In this document: positions 9,641-20,740 of the stretch, piece after piece
How positions within the stretch are numbered: the stretch's first letter is position 1
How the letters are laid out: each line of letters begins with the position of its first letter
Origin: Apostichopus parvimensis
Taxonomy: Eukaryota; Echinodermata; Holothuroidea; Aspidochirotida; Stichopodidae
Assembly (NCBI GenBank): GCA_000934455.1
Contig: KN883012.1
Location: 52,397-78,139 of the forward strand
Reading direction: 5' to 3'
DNA: 25,743 bases
The notes under the pieces: model-generated
Seen by the model: the letters and a program-made list of their open reading frames with translations, nothing else
The model's database searches: none
Told to the model about the DNA's origin: nothing
Translations under genes and position numbers: made by a program

Positions 9641-11854
9641 AGGCATTGCCGATGCGATCGATATAATTGTCTAAGCGAGGAATCGGATGTGGATTTTAAT
9701 GTCACTGAATTAAATTTTGTTATATTGACCCGTCAGTACACAACCTTTGAGACCCGTTCGCCTTAGGGAACAACAGTAAGTTATTCCGGGGGCGCTGACT
9801 GCTTGCAATCATGTTATTTTTAATATGTACTTTATTTTCTTCCTCACTACTTCCAAGTTTGCCGGTTTAGGTTTTTAAGGGCGCTGCTTAGTCGACTTCG
9901 CACCATCGACATCCACAACGTGATTTTATACATTTGTTCTCCCATGAGTATTTTTGAAAATACCGCGAAACTCCCGCATCAAGGAAATAACATCATCTCA
10001 TTCATTTACTTTCAAATACCTGAGTTTGTCATCTAATCCAACAAAAGACATCGAAGACATCGTAATTGCAGCTGAATAATCTCTGGCATCTGATTGTTGT
10101 CGTCTACATTGTCAACATACTTTACGATATCATAAGGGCCGGACAATTGGTTTACCATGTATTGGAAGTAACACTAATACTTTCTACCCTGATTAAGATA
10201 CCTTCTTACTTGCATTTCTATCAAACCATTGTTTCAATATGCTACAGCAATTGAAAGTTCAATAGGGAAAAACACCTATAACACATATAAATGCAAAATA
10301 TGAATAAGATGTTCGATATTATGGTTATATTAATGTTTTAAAATATCATTGTTCAGTCCATCGTATCATGGTGATTTCGTACTCTGTAAGTTAAGAATAG
10401 TTATAATCATTTGCTCACGATTCACTGGATGTGAAATAAATGTGTCAAGTACTTTAATATCGTTGAGAATAAAATCAAAGTTTTGATTAGTGTCATCTAT
10501 TTCATGACAAAGATTTTCACCGATAGATGTGGAAAAAATAATTAAACTTATTAGCATAATTTTTGGTATTACTTAAATTTGCGCTCTCTAAAAGTGTTTC
10601 ACCACTTCCACCACCGCTTGATTTACAACACCTTCTATTCAATATCCTGTTAATACCAAACCAAATCTTTTTACAATTATTCCTATTTTTACTAAAGTAC
10701 TCAAAATAATCATATTATTTAGCATTTCGAATTGTAGCATAATTTAATCTGTTCTAAATATTACATTAATACACTGTCAGTAAGTTTTGTTCAGTGAGAC
10801 TTCAGATATACGCGCAATACAATTTATTTTTTTCTTACGAATCGACTTTAGTATACCGGAGATAATCCAATGTGATTTCTAAAAATAATCTTAAGCTTAA
10901 TTTGATGCATTGGACAGTTTCTTTTAACATACCACAAAGTTTATTATTAGATATTGTAAAAGCAGATTGCGCATAATTGTCGCATGTCACTCTGGTAGTT
11001 AAATTAGTAGTATGATAAGGTATTTTCGAATATGTCCGCATTATTTTGTCCAGAAAGTAGGTAGGTCTATAGAAGACGTTTATCTAAAAAATTGAAATCG
11101 ATGGTAGCAGCCTGTAATTTTTCACCAGGGTACAAAAGTTGAATACTACTAGATTTCTTCAGCAGGGAACAACTTTATGTAAGGTAGCGACAGGGAGCCA
11201 GAAGGAAGAGTCTTGTTTTGTTGTTTTGAAGTTAAACTCTGCAAAAGTCTTTAAATCGTCAAACTAGTTAGTCTTGTTTATAATTGAGCTAAGCGAAATG
11301 AATGCATAAAATGTTAGTTTAACATATTGCTTTAGATGAAGTAGTAAACTAGTTTAACAGGACAACACAGAGATGTTTATGTTATTTTCTTTATAAGTGT
11401 TTATATACCGCTCTGGTTCATACACTACATTAACAACTTTGACATTGGCTACTTGCATTATTGTGTACCACCAGCACAACATTGTTTACGGTCAGAAGAG
11501 AATTTGTTTACTTTGTTATAGTCAAAGTTTGATCTCCTTCGAGGAAGGTCAGTTGCTATACACTTACAAAGTGTTCCCAAAACTCACATGAAGCATCAGG
11601 TGAAAACATGATCAATGAAGCTATATCAACATGTCACTTTTCGCTAAGATTAAGTTCACCTATTGCAGTCCTAAATGTCAAAGGGTACGTTTGTAGTGAC
11701 ACTTCTGCATCAAACAATATTTGTATCTCTGTTGATATTAATTTTATTGTCGATAGAATTATTTTGCCGGTTGAGAAGGAGGAAGATATCTGGTATTTAC
11801 AAACCACTGAAACGTTTGCCAATAAACTGCTTCTGTTTCTCCTCTTTTGCCACC
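9641..11854. other. No gene recognised
   Basis: AT-rich DNA with only short ORFs on either strand and no domain that I can identify. It could include the 3' UTR of the reverse-strand P2X7-like gene near its right end. Confidence 0.45.
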
Positions 11855-12023
11855 TTAAACTTTATCTGTAGGACGTCTCTGTTCTACCTCCACCCAGTTT
11901 TGATTTAGGAAACCTACAAGTTCTTGCATTGGATTATCTTTTCTCATTTTCTGTACTGCAAATGCTGGTTTGACGCCGTAGGACACCCAGCACCATATAA
12001 CATGTTGCCTGTACGCCGTGTAC
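11855..12023 (-). CDS. P2X7-like terminal exon
   Basis: It has no ATG. The acceptor on the reverse strand is TTCTGACAATTCAG. Encodes YTAYRQHVIWCWVSYGVKPA, FAVQKMRKDN and ends RRPTDKV, TAA at 11857-11855. AYRQ-x-V-x-W-C-W is a hallmark of the family. The open strand opposite (11608-11871, +) is a shadow. Confidence 0.65.
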
Positions 12024-13463
12024 CTGAATTGTCAGAAATTGACGACAAAGAATAAAAATAATAAGTCTCTGAAAATAAGTTTGCTGGATAATGCCAAAAA
12101 TCAATTTAAATTACAAACTTGCATCACATTGCCAGTAGTAAAACGATGGGGTGAGGGTGTTGGGGCCTGCAATTTATGATTCCTGAATGCACTCTCCATT
12201 TCATAGAACAACAATGAATGATCCTACACGGAGTAGCATATTGTCTCAATCAATATTTAATCCATTTCAGATATCTTGTTATTTTTTACCTCGCTTTTAT
12301 TCAGTTACTGTGGTTACTGACGTAAAACCAAGCTTGTTTGTAAGACTAACTTTAGTTTACTAAGTTTATGCAATATTCAGTTCCGCCTGTGATTTCTGTG
12401 TAGACCTAGGCGAGGTTTCCCTTAACCAAAAATGAGCCCAAGCATAAGCCTACAACTCTTATAGTGTTTGTACATTCAGCACCAGTAAAGGTGCATTGAA
12501 CAACTTTGGTTGGAATCAGCTCTATAAAAGACTAGTTATTATTATTATTATAGTAAAAGTTAGTTACAATTAGAACTATTGTATACAGTCCATTGTTTTC
12601 AAGTTGTTTGTTTTTTTTTTTTGTAAATTTTCATTCTACAGTACCGTATTACTCATTTACAACCATAAAGTATAATCAAGTGAAGAGGGAATTATGGCTA
12701 GGCCACAAAGCATGTTATGTATGTGTTCTGTAATATTGTCACGGTTTTCCGTATATATCGAGTTGAGCCGAAGCCCTATCCATTCACTCATGTCAATGCA
12801 CTAATCACTTAATTCTACTAGGCCCTACTCTCACACACGAACCCAACCCTTAAAACGATACACTAACAGTCGATTCACGACCTACATTATTTTGTTTTCA
12901 ATCATTTCGGGAAATAATGTAGATGTAGCCAACCGTTTTGTAATCAAATACTTGACATACCAATTAACGTTTCTTATTTGGTCTTCGGCTGGCGGTCTCA
13001 CTACATGAGTGTCGGCATTTGCTATATCTGCTTTGTCGAGAAGTGGCTCAAAACGATACGTCAAAAGTCCGTAATTTTCTTCGTTTGCTGGTTCTTCTTC
13101 ATCAATGTCTTGTTGGAGAAAGTCATCTTCATCGTTGCTTGAAGAAGAATCCGAAAGATAAAGGTCCAAATCTTCGTTAACGCCGGAATTCGGAGAGGAC
13201 ACTTTACACGTTGGGAAGCAGTTTCTAACACTAACGCTATGAGAAGTGAACGTGCGTTGGCCGTTATGCGTTCTGGCGATGACGTCAGAGGGTAGCTGGT
13301 TACGGCGAGAAAGTTTTCGCTGTTGAAGGTGATGCGGCTGCCGTGGGATCCATGATTCCTGAACTTTGGTATCAGTTTTCGCACCCAAGGGAGTACTATA
13401 ATCATGTTTTGCGTTAGCATGTGTAATAATGAGAACATAAACTTCATATTTAGGCGTATTCAT
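11855..13463 (-). CDS. P2X7 intracellular-domain-like protein, two visible exons
   Basis: Exon 1 (13463-12961) and a terminal exon (12023-11855) join in phase 2 to give about 223 residues. N-terminal ~100 residues are unrecognised and basic; then an acidic Ser run (SDSSSSNDEDD), then YGLLTYRFEPLLD and DQIRNVNW, matching the start of the P2X7 C-terminal cytosolic module found in many invertebrate proteins. The last exon gives YTAYRQHVIWCW and KPAFAVQKMRKDNP, the conserved end of that module. The Cys-rich zinc-binding middle (normally W-C-x-C-G-x-C onwards) was not found in the 937-base intron, although the flanking exons are in phase. Known family members are intracellular and of unclear function. 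It may be an exon-deleted gene or pseudogene. Confidence 0.6.
12533..12552. repeat. ATT microsatellite
   Basis: Short (TTA)n run within the intron of the P2X7-like gene. Confidence 0.6.
12961..13463 (-). CDS. P2X7-like exon 1
   Basis: Open for 167 codons plus two bases from ATG at 13463 to a GTATGT donor (reverse strand, just below 12961). The ORF physically continues past the donor to 12882, but the motif DQIRNVNW ends exactly at the splice site. The true start may be internal, since the first ~95 residues show no family similarity that I can see. Confidence 0.6.
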
Positions 13464-14055
13464 GGGACCGTGTCAGCTGCTCTTTAAGTGGGATCCGTCA
13501 GGGAGGGGTCAAAGGGAAAAAGTGTGATAAAATATGGAGGGTGCTTAGTTAAAAGGAGTGCAGTATTTGCAAATTTTGAACAATAATGTTCACCAGGTTA
13601 GTTTTATTGCTAGAAATAACGTATGGAAATCTGATGGCTTTGTCAAGGAGGGGATTTAAACATTTTTTTTATTTGGTCAGGCGGTATGATTTGCATCAAA
13701 AGATTAAACATGGTCTTTGTTTTGGAATAACAATGTGTCAAGGATTAAGTTACGAAGTGTAATCATGTATAGCCTACCTATATGGGACTATTTTAACAAT
13801 TATGTTGTACTTATTTAATAATGTTGGCTGCATACGTGTCGCAATGGTAAACAGGATGTATTGGTGGTCGCAGTCATTGATGGTTTCCTTCACGGTCCAC
13901 TTGATGAGGTCTCTCACCATAGTTTGACAGTCGTTAGGATTTATCTTTGTTCCTTCAAGTTTAGCCAGTTGATTGATATATACGGTAATTACTTCAAACT
14001 ATATATCTTGGGATGGGATATATATGACATGGCATGGCATATGGGCATGGCATAG
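13464..14055. other. Upstream region of the P2X7-like gene
   Basis: Would contain its promoter (reverse strand). No clear core promoter element. A short CATGG-rich repeat lies at about 14027-14055, immediately before the SINE. Confidence 0.4.
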
Positions 14056-14302
14056 TGGAGTGTAAGCTCAGTGGTTAACGCCGGTGCCTTTCAATCATAA
14101 GGTCCCGAGTTCGAGTCACTCCAAGATTAATGTATGTCGTCCAGTTATAGAGTTGTTGGCAATTTACAATTCATAATCATAGACGTTCACTATGAATCTA
14201 AGAGACTGACTTCGGTCAGCTTGCGGCTTTGATAAGCCAATGAGGCTTCTTTAGCAAGTTCCTGCTTGCAGGAGGTTTTAAAGTACAAATACATACATAC
14301 AT
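14056..14302 (+). mobile_element. tRNA-derived SINE
   Basis: The head resembles a tRNA: A-box-like AAGCTCAGTGGTTAACGC, B-box-like GAGTTCGAGTC, and a 7-bp stem TGGAGTG (14056-14062) with CACTCCA (14117-14123). A non-tRNA body follows (ends GCTTGCAGGAGGTTTTAAAG) and a 3' tail of ACATACATACAT, the simple-repeat tail expected of a SINE. Target-site duplications are not clear. Sits between the P2X7-like gene and M2. Confidence 0.7.
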
Positions 14303-14489
14303 GGTGGTACTTTTCCAAACTCTTGCCGAGTAATCATGTCTTGTTATTATAGTTACATATTATTCCTTATATGTTGTATATGAACTATGTATTATTACAT
14401 TGAATTTGAGTAGTCTTACCCAAAATCAATAAAACTGAATGAAATTTATACTAAAGATGGGATTCAGATCGTACTTCTCCAACCACAAA

Positions 14490-15900
14490 ACGTTGTAAGA
14501 ACATTCGAAGTAATTTCTAGCTACATTTAATCATACGAGCTTTTGTGGAATTTGGTGTTTACAAACATTTTCCAACAGTTGTAAATTATGGATTATAAAA
14601 ATGCAGTAACGTTGTTCAAACGTTATTGTTTATTGTTATATAGTAAACGTTACATCTTAGCTAAGATGTGATATTTATGGTCTTTGTCGGTTATTAATTA
14701 ACATTGTAACCTCACCTGTTCGCAAAAGAAGGATGCATTTTCCGATTCATATATGTTAATTTACTGTCATTTGTAAATATTAGTTCAGATCTTAAAATCT
14801 TGAAATAAATTATGTGTAGCATAATCATACTGCTCTTTTATTTCTTACCAATTGTTTGCGGAAGATTTTTTTCGTTTGCGGAAGTAAGACTAATCTAATT
14901 TACTAATTTAACTGCAAACCATTGGTAATTGTACAAAAATGTTTTCATGATATATTTTAAGGTCATAAACATGGGTGATTTCGTACACGAAAAGTTATTC
15001 ATAATTAACAGGATTCTTTCTTTCAATCTAGGTTGGCTGTGTCAACAACAACCTTCGTTGATATTACAAATAGTGAGTTAAATATACGTCTTGGAAAAAA
15101 CTCATTTTCTTAAACCAGGATGCAAAAATTACAAATTTAAGACTTAATAAATTATAAATTATTTCAATATAAAGGAAATTGGCATGTTTATTGATTTAAC
15201 ATTATATATATTTTTAATATTGTGTCTCTGCGTATAATTCTATAGAATTAGATTTTATACTGTATACGAAACGGCATTAATATTTTTCGATCAATAACAC
15301 TTTCATTTTAGTTCTGGTTTTTGGCGAAAACTACACTTTGCAATAACACTGAACTTCAATCACGTGATATTTGACTGTCTGACTATCTGTCTGTCTGGCG
15401 ATGTGTCTGACTAACAACACAAGGATGTTCAAAGTAACTTAGTACTTCCATGAACTTAACAAGGAGTTAGTAATATTCTTTATTGTATAAGTGCGTTATA
15501 TTATACATTGCACAAAGATGAATGAAATTCAGTTTTCGTTTATGATTCGTTGCTTCCTTCTGTGCATGTGCATATATTCTACAATGGCAGAAAGCGTTGG
15601 TAAGTAGAATAACGGAAATTATATAGATCTAACCGTTCATCTCATTTCTTTGACTTTGTGAATTTAAAGACAAAAAAACATGAATCAGATATTACCCTTG
15701 TAGCAAATATTCGTTATGCACTTGCGTTCATTGGGCTGTTTAAAGTAACGGTTCTTATGATTTCAACTTTTTCAAATGCACAAAACTGCACTCGTCTAAA
15801 TATGCCGCCGTGCCTTGTGGTGGTAACTGTAGCGATCAAATGGAGCTGATACCGAAGACCGGTAAGGAACCAGTTGTAATTTATGTAATCTAAGTAGTTA
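14490..15900 (+). pseudogene. 5' module M2: orphan copy of gene A exons 1-2
   Basis: Signal-peptide exon 15518-15599 is intact from the first ATG (MNEIQFSFMIRCFLLCMCIY, then STMAESV) with donor GTAAGT in phase 1. Exon 2 homologue 15767-15861 keeps its frame (KCTKLHSSKYAAVPCGGNCS) and donor GTAAGG, but its acceptor CAG has become CAA with one base lost. No stalk, TIL or fibrinogen exons follow. Upstream sequence (14490-15110) is shared with M3 only. A speculative phase-1 exon 16207-16304 (acceptor TTTTTAG, ending in TGA) could close a short secreted product. Probably a gene fragment. Confidence 0.6.
15518..15599 (+). CDS. M2 signal-peptide exon
   Basis: 27 codons plus one base, from ATG to a GTAAGT donor. 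Hydrophobic core CFLLCMCIY. Equivalent to gene A exon 1 but started at the first of the two overlapping ATGs; the second ATG meets TGA after seven codons. Confidence 0.5.
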
Positions 15901-17589
15901 TAAATGTAGACAAGTAATATATGTATGAAAGTAACAAATTACTTTTTTTCACTACTAAGGAACAATGGTTTCACTTAATGCTTCATTTATATTTCATATT
16001 CAAACGTACATAATAATTCTGTTTGGTGAATATATAATGATCCTGAAATGACTGAATCATAGTTAAAATACTTTGTTTATTCATTGAAAGTTTGACCACT
16101 AACTCTATATTTGTTTGAAGCACCTTAGGTATTGTGTGTAGAGATTTACGATCTGTAACATCATAATAGCTTGAAATATCCTTCTTTTAATGTTACATGT
16201 TTTTAGATTTGTCAAAAATGATTAAGACACGGCTGAAAGCAATGATATGGACGTTTCAAGACAAGTGGAAAGAAATACTAAACTGCTCATCCAATGCTTT
16301 ATGAGCTCTATCAAACACGGTTTGCATCATTCATAGACGATTAGTCTGTAGGAAATCGTTTAAGGTACACCCCATGCTAGCTTTTCGTCAGCCCCCCAAC
16401 CTCAGATTTCAATTAATTTCCTCCAAACTTCCTTACCGAGTTTCCACCTCCACCGGTAATTTCCGAAGCGGAAAACATGGGTGTCAGATATACCCCGTGT
16501 TACCCCGGATATTGTGTTTAAAAATTCCCAATGTTGACAATGGTCTATGACACTTTTCCTTCACTTGTGATACTAGCAATGCCATTTACATAATATATTA
16601 TGTTCTTTGTAAAAAGGGCAATTATGTAGGTGAAACAGTCTCTCGGTATCACTTACGTTTTAGTATATAAAACAAAACAATACGTGATAATTTTGCAGGA
16701 TTCCCCGTCTCCGAATATTGCAGGTATATATAAATATAAATAACAAAGATTCGGGTGTTGACTTCCTGCTGCAAAGGTGCTGGATATGCAAATACATAGT
16801 ATAGTATACCTATACGGTAACTTAAAGCATGTTGTTACCCGAGTTTCACGTCTGTGCGGCGATCATCACACAACTGGACGCAAACGGTCGTTTGAACTTA
16901 TTTCTTCCTATAGCATGGTTGGGAGACCTGTTACCAGGGCGACACTTTGAGATGAACTCTGTTTTTTTTTATTCTATCCTTGTAATGTACGATGATACCT
17001 CAATGAAAATATGCTCAGGATCATTATTGAGGTGCGTACTGAGGTCATCCCTGTTTACAAATTAATATTACCTTAACGTAAATCGCCACGCCCCTTTTAC
17101 TTCTACCAATCATGTCGTTATGAACAAAGTTATATCCATCAATAATATACAGGTCATACAATGTTGTGCTATTGATCAAAGTTTCTCATATTGCCAAAAA
17201 AATGAGGTGAAATCCCAAAGTGTTTGAGCATATTGTCAATTGAGTCAATTTTTTCTGGAAAGACTGCGGGGATTAATATGGAAGAATAGAAGGCTCACAA
17301 TTCTCATTTACAGGAAAAACATTGACAAATTCATGTCCAGTAAAGTAATTACTAGTGTGGCGAGTCCATCAAGATTATTAGTTACGTCCGTAAATATGGT
17401 ATAGACAAAATGATACATAATTTGTGGCCAAAAGAATGTGTAGCTGATTGCATGAACTAACACAGCAATAAAGAAAGTATATTTTTAAATATGAACAGAA
17501 CGATTATAAAAAATTTAAAAAAATGGAAATTTGTTAATTCTGACTTAGTCATGGCGTGAAAAAGTATAATAATAACACCTCACAGCTGA
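15901..17589. other. Region between M2 and the LINE remnant
   Basis: Nothing recognised except the speculative exon 16207-16304 described with M2. Short ORFs here (for example 16829-17065) show no domain. The lower part may hold further decayed LINE sequence, but no reverse transcriptase motifs are seen. Confidence 0.4.
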
Positions 17590-18258
17590 TCATCTGCAGA
17601 CTTTATCATGGCAATGATCCTGCCGACCGAAGGTCAACATCGATCTACTTTCTGTAACTTTTGAGTTTTGTTCAGCAGAGATTGGATTTGCTGGGCCAGG
17701 TTCTCAGAAATTACAATCCTGTCGACTTTAGCTTACGTCTGGCATTCATAAATAAGGGCTGCTTTGTTATGCAATAAGTTTAACGAGAAGAGCCGTTGAA
17801 CGAGCATCCTTGCCGCGGGATCTTCCGACATCAGCGGTCGATAGCTGAATCACTGAGAGGTACGCTCAGTTTTTCTTGGGCAATTATATTGACCAACTGC
17901 GATGTGGACTCATTGGATTGCTCTTCTATGTCAAATATCCGGATGTTGTTTCTCCTGGAGTATTGTTATAAGTCGTTTACGGCTTTTCTCACTCATTCTT
18001 TGAGATCTGGGGGTGTGACTTCCTCCCGGAGCTCTCGACATTCCTGAGAATTTCCTTCCAACTTTGCTTCCAAAAGGAAGATCTTTGCCTTTTGCTTCTC
18101 AATAATGTACGTAAAACGACTGAATTTGTTCTCCATAACATCATTGATAAGTTATTTCAAGGATATTTTAAACGATTTGCTGTTAACCATGCTGTAAGCT
18201 ATTTGGGATGCAATCTCAGCTCTAGTTGCTTGCTTTGTCTGGTAGCCATTGTGTGTTA
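17590..18258 (-). mobile_element. Decayed LINE ORF1 (L1/RRM type)
   Basis: Reverse-strand reading gives an ordered LINE ORF1: coiled-coil-like part (RFTYIIEKQKAKIFLLEAKL, ECRELREEV), RRM-type RRNNIRIFDIEE, IAQEKLSVPLSDSAIDR, then after a frame change GRSRGKDARSTALLVK, RRKLKSTG and SENLAQQIQSLLNKTQKLQK, VGRIIAMI. Several in-frame stops and at least two frameshifts show it is dead. ORF1 proteins of this type bind RNA in LINE ribonucleoproteins. No ORF2 (endonuclease/reverse transcriptase) was recognised beyond 17590. Confidence 0.75.
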
Positions 18259-18629
18259 CATGAATACGGCGATTTACTAAGCCAGAAGAATGGAACCGTT
18301 GCTGTGAGACCTCGTAGTAGAACGTAGTAGAAAAGGCGGATAGTCAGTCAAACTTGTAAAACTTAGGCTATGCACACACGTGTTAAGTTTCTGAGTTAGG
18401 AAGAAGTTCCACAGGAACAAAGTTGAGAATTGTAAAACAAAAAGTCAATTCCAATGATATAAAGTTATGAATGCTGCCACGACTGCCCTGGATCTCATAA
18501 TTATGTTCCCAATATGTTATTTACCGTTGACTGTAGCATCTTCTTGACAGAGAATAGCATGATATTCTTGCTACATGTTAAATGACTAACAAATTAGTGT
18601 TAATAAATAGTGTTGTGACGAACGTTGCA

Positions 18630-19830
18630 AAGTAACTATACGAACTTTTTGGGAATCTTTTTGGTGTTTGAAAACATTTTCCAACAGTTGTAAAGCTGCC
18701 ATAACGTAGTTATGAGCTTTGCCGTTTAACAACGTTATCTCACCGGTTCACGAAAGAAATGATGGAAGTAATAAAAACGTCCTATTTGTATATGTTAATT
18801 TGCAGTTGTTTTGTAAATATTAGTACAAATCTTACAGAAATTATGTCTAAGACAACCATACTGCTCATGTTTTCTCCGTTCGTGGAAATTAGACTAATCT
18901 CATTTGCCAGAATTCCAAATCGTTGGTTATCCTACCCATTTGTGTGTATTTTATATTTTAAGGTAGAAAACATAATAGACACGTACACAATAACTTTTCC
19001 AAATACACAAGGTTTAAAACAAAAAATATAGGTCCTCTGAGAAAACAACAACCATTCGTTGATATTACATTAGATGAGTTAACTTTACGTCTAGGAAAAA
19101 CAATTCTTACATCCCCAAATCACAAATTTAAGACCAAAATTTATATTAATTTATTTGAATTGAAAAGACCTAGGCCTATGTATTAGATTTATATGATATA
19201 TTTTAATATAGCAACTCCGGGAAAAATCCTGTAATGGTCGACTTCGTAGCGGATTCGAAACTTATAAAATACATAAATGCTTAGAAAACGGCATCAATAC
19301 TTTTCGGTTAATAACGTGTTTCTTTTTCGGAGACGGGGGTTGCGCAAACAACCATACTTAACAATAACGCTGATTTAAAACATGTGAGTTGTTAATCCAG
19401 AACCAAAAGTTTGTTTAGCAACACTAAGTTCTCAAAGTAACTTAGTACTTTGATGAATTTCACAAGCAATTATACAGAAAAATTATTCATCGTATGAATG
19501 GGTTATACTGAACATTGAGAAAAGATTAATGAAATTCAGTTTACGTCTATTATGCATCGTTTACTTCTTGGCATTTGCAGTCATTCTACGATGGCAGATA
19601 GCGTTGGTAAATAGAATAACGGAAAGTAGATCTACCTATTTATCTCATAACGTAGACTTTGTGAACAGCAAATATGAATCAGTTCTTATACATGTAGCGA
19701 ATGTTCGCAATGCAACTGCGGCGATGGTGTTATTTAAGCTAACGGTTCTTTCAGCTATTTTCAAGTGCACAAAACTGCACTCATTGAAAGATGCCGTTAC
19801 CCCTTGTGTTGGTAACCGTAGAGCCACGTT
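18630..19830 (+). pseudogene. 5' module M3: decayed copy of gene A exons 1-2
   Basis: The first ATG of the signal exon has become ATT (19525-19527); the native frame continues to TMADSV with a weaker donor GTAAAT. Exon 2 has a good TTTCAG acceptor (exon from 19755) and keeps KCTKLHSLKDAVTPC, then diverges after GGTAACCGTAG so that the Q-M-E-L-I-P end and donor are missing. Upstream 18630-19080 matches M2 upstream sequence. As a lectin 5' end it is dead; see the 145-codon ORF that overlaps it. Confidence 0.6.
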
Positions 19831-19966
19831 CACTTGTAAATGCTGTTTCCAACTTCTGTTGCTATTTAACATATGTCCAGATCTTTCTCATGGCAAAACG
19901 ACAACTAATTATTATTGTTACTATTATTGTTTCGGCGGGAGGGGGTGGGAGGGGGGACTAATTTAA
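19529..19966 (+). CDS. 145-codon intron-spanning ORF in M3, hydrophobic N-terminus
   Basis: ATG at 19529 (the position used in gene A) reads the signal exon in a shifted frame: MKFSLRLLCIVYFLAFAVIL, signal- or membrane-like. It continues open through the former intron, joins the native frame of the exon 2 homologue (AIFKCTKLHSLKDA) and runs on to a stop at 19964-19966 after a G-rich tract. Nothing recognisable beyond the exon 2 part. May be chance or a new ORF arising from a gene fragment; no evidence for expression. Confidence 0.25.
   Translation: MKFSLRLLCIVYFLAFAVILRWQIALVNRITESRSTYLSHNVDFVNSKYESVLIHVANVRNATAAMVLFKLTVLSAIFKCTKLHSLKDAVTPCVGNRRATFTCKCCFQLLLLFNICPDLSHGKTTTNYYCYYYCFGGRGWEGGLI
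19937..19956 (+). other. G-quadruplex-type tract near the 3' end of the M3 ORF
   Basis: GGGAGGGGGTGGGAGGGGGG: four G-runs with one-base loops, preceded by repeated TTATTATTGTTAC. Lies just inside the 3' end of the 145-codon ORF. Confidence 0.5.
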
Positions 19967-20655
19967 ACTAATAACCAGAATTTAATGTAATAGGCAAACA
20001 TTCAACGTTTATTTGGCTAGTGTGACGTCAATGATCATGCACTAAAGGTGATATTTAACATTGAAAGAAATGTTTCTTGGGCAAAGTTTATCATTAGGAA
20101 GCAATTTTCCCAACTTCATTGAAAGAAGATTTCAGAGGAAGCAGTAATTTGTATCTTTACTAGACATACTCAACAATTGCTCCAAATTATGAATCGTTAA
20201 AGCTTCAAATAACATTACCAAGTAATGTAACCTGTTTTGTATACATTCATAGGCGCTTTGTATTTTCAAAATTGTATCGAATTTCTTTAATGATATACAC
20301 TACCCTCTTTTCTTGAACAACGATGTGCACTTTAACCTAAATGAATGTTTATTCTCTGCTTAGTTGTCAAATTTCCTGTTGCACAATTTTTCTTAGAATA
20401 TAGTGTTTGTGCTAAACCTGTTGTGCTTAAAACAGCAAAACAGCAGGCTGCAATATCGAATTCTGCGGAGTAAACACTAATTGCTTTAATTACATATTAA
20501 TTACATATTTATTACCGAATGAGGGTGACATAAACTTTGCAATAGACAGTTCTATCTGGTAACTTTTTGCGATTTTAGATACGATCTAGCTCATCTGGTT
20601 AGAATAATATTGGTTTGAGCTTGTTAGATTACTGGACATTTATTACAACTTGAAG
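19967..20655. other. Upstream region of gene B
   Basis: AT-rich, no TATA box that I would trust. It is not similar to the 5' regions of gene A, M2 or M3, consistent with gene B having acquired a different first exon and promoter. Confidence 0.4.
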
Positions 20656-20740
20656 ATGGCTAATTGCTTTGTCACTTGGACCTACATCTTTCTTGCTGGA
20701 TTACTGATTAGGCAGAACATCGATTCCGTGAGAGCGATGG
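20656..20740 (+). CDS. Gene B exon 1: signal peptide
   Basis: ATG followed by MANCFVTWTYIFLAGLLI, then RQNIDSVRAM: an N-terminal hydrophobic core typical of a signal peptide. Ends at a perfect G|GTAAGTAAC donor in phase 1, like gene A exon 1, but the sequence is unrelated to A, M2 or M3. Assignment to gene B rests on position, strand and phase. Confidence 0.6.

Noticed and set aside
10366-11041. Reverse ORFs of 62-68 codons
   Set aside because: No recognisable domain, no splice context; HPVNRE resembles a transposase motif only over six residues.
11608-11908. Two overlapping + strand ORFs
   Set aside because: Partly antisense to the P2X7-like terminal exon; no domain.
13061-13447. 128-codon reverse ORF overlapping the P2X7-like exon
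   Set aside because: Other-frame shadow of the exon that carries the YRFEP and NVNW motifs.
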